A stretch of 64,000 bases of DNA from Plantago ovata (taxonomy: Eukaryota > Streptophyta > Magnoliopsida > Lamiales > Plantaginaceae). The notes under the pieces are model-generated. The model did no database searches, was not told where the DNA came from, and saw only the letters and a program-made list of their open reading frames with translations. Below are positions 60,267 to 64,000 of the stretch, in pieces; the first letter of the stretch is position 1, and each line of letters opens with the position of its first letter. Made by a program: the position numbers and the translations under genes. The stretch lies in assembly GCA_028274465.1 (NCBI GenBank), contig CM051457.1, positions 46,222,362-46,286,361 of the forward strand, in the 5' to 3' direction.

Positions 60267-60473
60267 GTCCCCTAGGGGAACCGTAGACTTGCGATGGTAT
60301 CTTCAGTGCCCTTTGGCTGGAAGAGCTGATATCGTCGCAAGCTCTATACCTTACTTGGACGGTGCCGGTGGTGGGTTTGTGATGGTATCTTCAGTGCCCT
60401 TTGGCTGGAAGAGCTGATGCCATCGCAGGCTCTATTCCGGTGCCGGTAGACGGTGGTCCAAGCCAAATTTTTT
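60267..60473 (+). ncRNA. Candidate Pol III non-coding RNA with two tandem hairpins
   Basis: The start GTCCCCTAGGGGAACC can form a small stem-loop similar in shape to the U6 5' stem. Hairpin 1 pairs 60288-60301 with 60328-60341 over 14 bp. Hairpin 2 pairs 60376-60389 with 60416-60429 over 14 bp. Both share an identical 38-nt core starting GATGGTATCTTCAGTGCCC. Their 3' arms differ (ATCGTC versus GCCATC), yet both still pair with the same 5' arm. A T6 run (60468-60473) fits Pol III termination, giving about 205 nt. The RNA is not recognisably U6, U3, 7SL, MRP or telomerase RNA. It could be a real small RNA gene or a repeat carrying one. Confidence 0.55.
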
Positions 60474-60476
60474 ACC

Positions 60477-60792
60477 AACCAACCAACCAATCGGAACAGA
60501 CCATAGAAATCGCAAGCCCCTATACTATACTTAGATCCATGGCAACGAAATCACAAGCCCTGTACCATACTTAGACATATCGCAACGAAATCATAAGCCC
60601 TATCGCAAGCCCTGTACCATACTTAGACCCATCGCAACGAAATCACAAGCCCTATACCAACGAACCAAGCTACGACGACCAACGAACCGGAACAGACAAT
60701 CGCAATGAAATCGCAAGCTCTATACCGTACTTGGACCCTTGCCAGTGGTCCAAGCCAACTCAGCACGGACCAAGCTATAGCCATTTTTTCTT
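60477..60792 (+). repeat. Degenerate tandem repeats derived from the ncRNA unit
   Basis: Units of about 41 bp (CGCAACGAAATCACAAGCCC then TACCATACTTAGACCC) recur at about 60497, 60540, 60581 and 60631. The stretch 60708-60792 resembles the 3' part of the ncRNA unit: CGCAAGCTCTATACC, TACTTGGAC, GTCCAAGCCAA and a T6 (60784-60789). Confidence 0.7.
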
Positions 60793-60799
60793 CTCATAA

Positions 60800-62330
60800 A
60801 CACCCATCGCTTTCTGCAAATTCCTTGGTCTACAGTCTACAATGTCCATGGACATGTGTGACACTAGAATCATGCATGATTAGCCTTGAGCACCGCTTTA
60901 AAAGATCGGTCTGCTTTGTCCATCAGACATTCAGACCTTTCATCCAGACCCCATCATTAGAGCTAGCACATCAATGCTACTGCATCCATGTATCAGAATC
61001 ATGAGTCGTGTCATTCGAGACAGCAGACAGGTTCCTCACAGAACAACCTGAAAAGAAGTCGCTTTACTTCCTTGCTCCAAGCCTATTTGTTTAACTTTAA
61101 CCCATTTATAAACACCGTAAGTAACAATATTACGGAAGAAACAAGTATGAATCACCTCATCATGTAGATAAATTGCAGCACTTAAATCGTCCTCTAGAAA
61201 ATGAACATTGATTGGTATAGTGCACGTGCACTCATCTGGCTACTTCGCACAAGCTTCAGCTAATCTCCTCTTTCCGATAAGGCCATGTATCATATCTTGA
61301 ACCACTTGTAAACCATCTTCCCTTCAACCTAACTAACAAAACGCCCTTTTATCAAAGTATTGTATGTAACAGCAGAAGGCGACCAGACCCTATTAACCGT
61401 TTCATGCAGAACTTTATAACCTACATGGAAACACCCCTTTTGAGAGTAACCATCGATCCAGGTCGTGTGCTATCTCATTCGACATCAGCCATCAGTCCCC
61501 CTATCCTGCATATGATCAAAGAACTCAATCGTCAGGGCAGATTCCCTAACCTTACACATGCTAATCAAAGAAGCATATATCACCACATTCAGTAGAAACC
61601 CCTTCCTCAACATATTCCCATGCAAACAAGAGCCAGATGAAATTCCCTTCTCCACAATACCTACTGGGTAACAAGCATATTATACACAATCTCATTCGGG
61701 ACCATAAACTCCGCCCTCATTTCATTATAAACCTTATTGAGAGAGTCTCCTCCATCCTCCCTCCAACTACACACACACAACCCATTAAATATCATCACAT
61801 TATCCAACAACACCAAGTGCTCCCTCGCCATAAGTCTCATCTAAATTCACTGTCACAGGATAAGCATCTATCAACATGTTATAACTTATACGTAACAACA
61901 CATTCAACAAGCAACCTTGCTTCTGTCTATTTACTTGAAAAAAGCCCCAATCCTTGTTCATCTACACTAGTATTGGGCACAAGCCACCCTCTGATCAAAT
62001 TCAATATACTCCAAAAGTAACACATAATGCGGAAAAACAAAACACCATTATGTCTACTATATCACAATAAAATAAATCAACCTAGCTAATTTCAGTCACG
62101 CAGGCACCACGAATTGGATTCCTAACAATCGCCTCTAAATTGCAGTTATACGAGTAAACAGGAGGCAAGCTACTAACATCAATCAACATCTCTATCAATT
62201 AGAGAGGCGGATTTACCATCAAATCGGACACGGCTGAGCTCGAGCTTCTCGATTCGTAAGCGGATCTCACACAGGCAGGCAATCAAACACAACAGCATCT
62301 CCATTTTGGTTAACCGGAAAGCGCTTCGAC
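60800..62330 (-). pseudogene. Pentatricopeptide repeat (PPR) protein pseudogene
   Basis: Minus-strand fragments in shifting frames look like PPR motifs. They are NEMRAEFMVPNEIVYNMLVT (about 61725-61655), NMLRKGFLLNVVIYASLISM (about 61620-61560), SPSAVTYNTLIKGRF (about 61390-61340) and VVQDMIHGLIGKRRLAEAC (about 61310-61250). In-frame stops and shifts between them rule out a functional protein. Less certain pieces lie at 61940-61800 (VVTYK) and 60960-60880. Such proteins normally bind organellar RNA. The upstream end probably lies near 62330. Confidence 0.7.
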
Positions 62331-62957
62331 GGGTTGAATCTAATGAGTATATCATGTGGATTGAGAGCTGAGATTTGAGAGAGAGTGAGTGCCACTGGAC
62401 TGGAGAGGTGAGGTTGAAGAAGAAGAAATGCCAAATGGTACTAGAGGAATTGGGGATTGGACAAATTCACGAGTAAATTAGGTATTTATGTTTGTTAGAT
62501 AAAATTCCATCTTCTTCACTTCCACTATAAATTATTCATTTTTATTATTTTCTATGGATAACTTTTAGTTTTATCTTTAATTACAAATTAATTTTAAATT
62601 TTAATAATAAATATTTAATGAAAGTACATTATAAAAATTTAGAGTATATATTGTAATAATATAATTTTATTAAATATTATATTCTTATAATTTAATAGTA
62701 GTTAATGGTGAAAATATTAATTGAAAAAAAGTTAAAAGGGTGGGACATAGACCAGACTGTAATCCGTATGATGTTACCAAAGCTGCATTTTAGCTTAATT
62801 GTATGTCTACTTAATTTTTGTTTAAAAAAAATTAAGAACAAAAAATTATATCGAATTCTTATAAACTTATTTAATGGGATATACGGGTTGATAAAAATTT
62901 ATAGCTTCGCTCATGCATCTACTAGAGTTGGAGCGCGGTGCTTGGCATACTTGTTGA

Positions 62958-63005
<48 letters not shown>

Positions 63006-63610
63006 GTTTTACTTGAACATGTAGGTAAATAGTTAATATGTTTTTTTAGCCTACGTGTTTAATAATTAGATTTCATTTGTAATTGTTTTGGTTAGTTTGA
63101 TCTCAACTAATTCCAAATTATATAAAAAATAATTACAAACCATTTATTATTAGTATATAATTATTGTAGTCCCATAAAGTATATATTGTTTTTATTTTTT
63201 TTTGTTTTTCGTTTGATTTGGAAATAATTTAATATGAAGACGAACAAAACAAATTGTTGCACATGTGTTACGATGAAAAAAAGAATAAGGTCTTATTTAT
63301 TTATGAGTTTGAGTATAATTTCATACTAAATTAGTCTCATTCTGTATTGAGAAAATTGATTATTAGGGACCATTATGAAGACATTTCTCAAAAACAACCA
63401 GCTCGTTTCATCTATTACATTTTAGTCCAAACTTAATTACATTTTAATCCATTTGACCAGCACTTTAAATACCTTCCAACCAAACATGACTTAAAAAAAG
63501 AAATACTTTTAATCAAAAATTTAATTTAAATATTTAAAAAATTTAAATAGAAATGTAAAATAAAAATTAAATATTAAACAAAATCCATCCATCTTCTTCT
63601 TCACTAAAAC
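62331..63610. other. AT-rich flank with T42 tract
   Basis: No gene is seen. A run of 42 T at 62962-63003 could be the poly(A) tail of something retroposed on the minus strand from the right side, but no source is recognised and no TSD was found. Confidence 0.5.
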
Positions 63611-63794
63611 TCCGGTACCGAAACTCCGGCGCCGGAAAGGGTGGAGCATCAGCTCCACCATGTTAATGGTGGAGCAGCTTGTTCCAGATCTGGAGCTCTT
63701 TGCTCCACCAGATCGCTGGAGCAAGCAGCTCCACCATTAACAGTGGAGGAGTAGCTTGCTCCACCCTTTCCGGCGTCGGAGGTCCGGTACCGGA
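63611..63794. repeat. Long GC-rich hairpin (foldback or MIR-like)
   Basis: The left arm from TCCGGTACCG and the right arm ending CCGGTACCGGA are near-complementary over about 85-90 bp. Shared phrases include GCCGGAAAGGGTGGAGC / GCTCCACCCTTTCCGGC and CCATGTTAATGGTGGAGC / GCTCCACCATTAACAGTGG. Mismatches are scattered. It sits between AT-rich flanks that are themselves partly inverted (63500-63580 versus 63830-63910). It may be a foldback transposon core or a young microRNA-like locus. Confidence 0.8.
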
Positions 63795-64000
63795 AATAAT
63801 TCCGGTATTGGAGCTTTGGGGATGATGAAGGTATTTTTTTTATTTTATTTTAGTTAAGTTTTTTTCTTTAAAATTTATTTTAGTATTTTTCTTAGTTTTC
63901 TCTTTTAATTCATTCTCTTTTTATTTGAAAACACTAAGTCTTGTTTGGTTCCATCAAAATTCAATTTTGGAATAGTAAATTTTTTTTGACTTTGGACTAA
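63795..64000. other. AT-rich DNA at the window edge
   Basis: I see no gene. The T-rich stretch 63830-63920 may be the right flank of a foldback element whose left flank is 63500-63590. Confidence 0.4.

Noticed and set aside
60347-60362. Similarity of ACCTTACTTGGACGG to the 5' end of plant U3 snoRNA
   Set aside because: The match is short, lies in the middle of the unit instead of at its start, and varies freely in the neighbouring repeats; no U3 C or D boxes follow in order.
60267-60473. Plant telomerase RNA
   Set aside because: The Pol III promoter layout fits, but I see no template repeat of the CTAAACCCTAAA type.
60267-60473. H/ACA snoRNA
   Set aside because: There are two hairpins, but no clear hinge ANANNA box and no ACA three bases before the 3' end.
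61637-62020. Plus-strand ORF of 127 aa
   Set aside because: It is the opposite strand of the PPR pseudogene and shows no recognisable protein.

Overview
This window looks like nuclear DNA of a flowering plant (core eudicot). The evidence is GT-AG introns in two recognisable plant genes, AT-rich intergenic DNA, and LTR retrotransposons and CACTA, pogo-like and foldback DNA transposons. A tRNA-Asp primer site in the Athila-like elements points the same way. A Caryophyllales source is a weak guess from the repeat style only. Only two intact protein genes are visible: a mitochondrial/plastid methionyl-tRNA formyltransferase (40342-45499, 11 coding exons, 368 aa) and a heavy-metal-associated isoprenylated plant protein, HIPP (47588-48497, 3 exons, 148 aa). 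Both are on the + strand.

Positions 1-38387 are a deep nest of transposons, resolved here by target-site duplications (TSDs). The outermost layer is a CACTA element encoding a TNP1/Transposase_24-like protein on the minus strand (right end 38387). A second CACTA element lies inside it (right end 31331, TSD AGA, left end outside the window). That second element received a solo Athila-type LTR (462-1709, TSD CTAAG) and a Copia element on the minus strand (1892-30901, TSD AAAAT). The Copia element was then hit twice by a gypsy/Athila-like family that lacks reverse transcriptase, RNase H and integrase. One copy, A, sits in its 3' LTR (2936-10206, TSD TGTGA). The other, B, sits in its integrase (13649-27807, TSD ATCTC). 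Element B itself carries a 2.7-kb solo LTR in its protease (16938-19624, TSD ATTGA) and a 3.3-kb CACTA element in its 3' LTR (24122-27383, TSD AGG). A further CACTA element (31517-35058, TSD AAT) sits in the outer one.

Positions 38388-50200 are the gene-bearing part. A decayed pogo/Tigger-like element (39301-40280, TSD TA) ends only about 60 bp before the start codon of the formyltransferase. The HIPP gene follows about 2.1 kb downstream of the formyltransferase stop codon. A minus-oriented solo LTR (48933-50150, TSD AAATC) comes next.

Positions 50200-64000 are again repeat-rich. They hold a tandem-repeat field, a TIR element with a gene-like start and a long internal inverted repeat (52373-55014), a foldback MITE (55405-56025) and a tandem duplication. 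Further right are a probable solo LTR with a G19 tract (57539-59057), a PPR pseudogene on the minus strand (about 60800-62330) and a long GC-rich hairpin (63611-63794). The most unexpected item is at 60201-60473. There a plant snRNA-type upstream sequence element and a TATA box at Pol III spacing precede a roughly 205-nt unit with two tandem hairpins that share a 38-nt core and end in T6. It looks like an unrecognised Pol III non-coding RNA gene or a recent copy of one.
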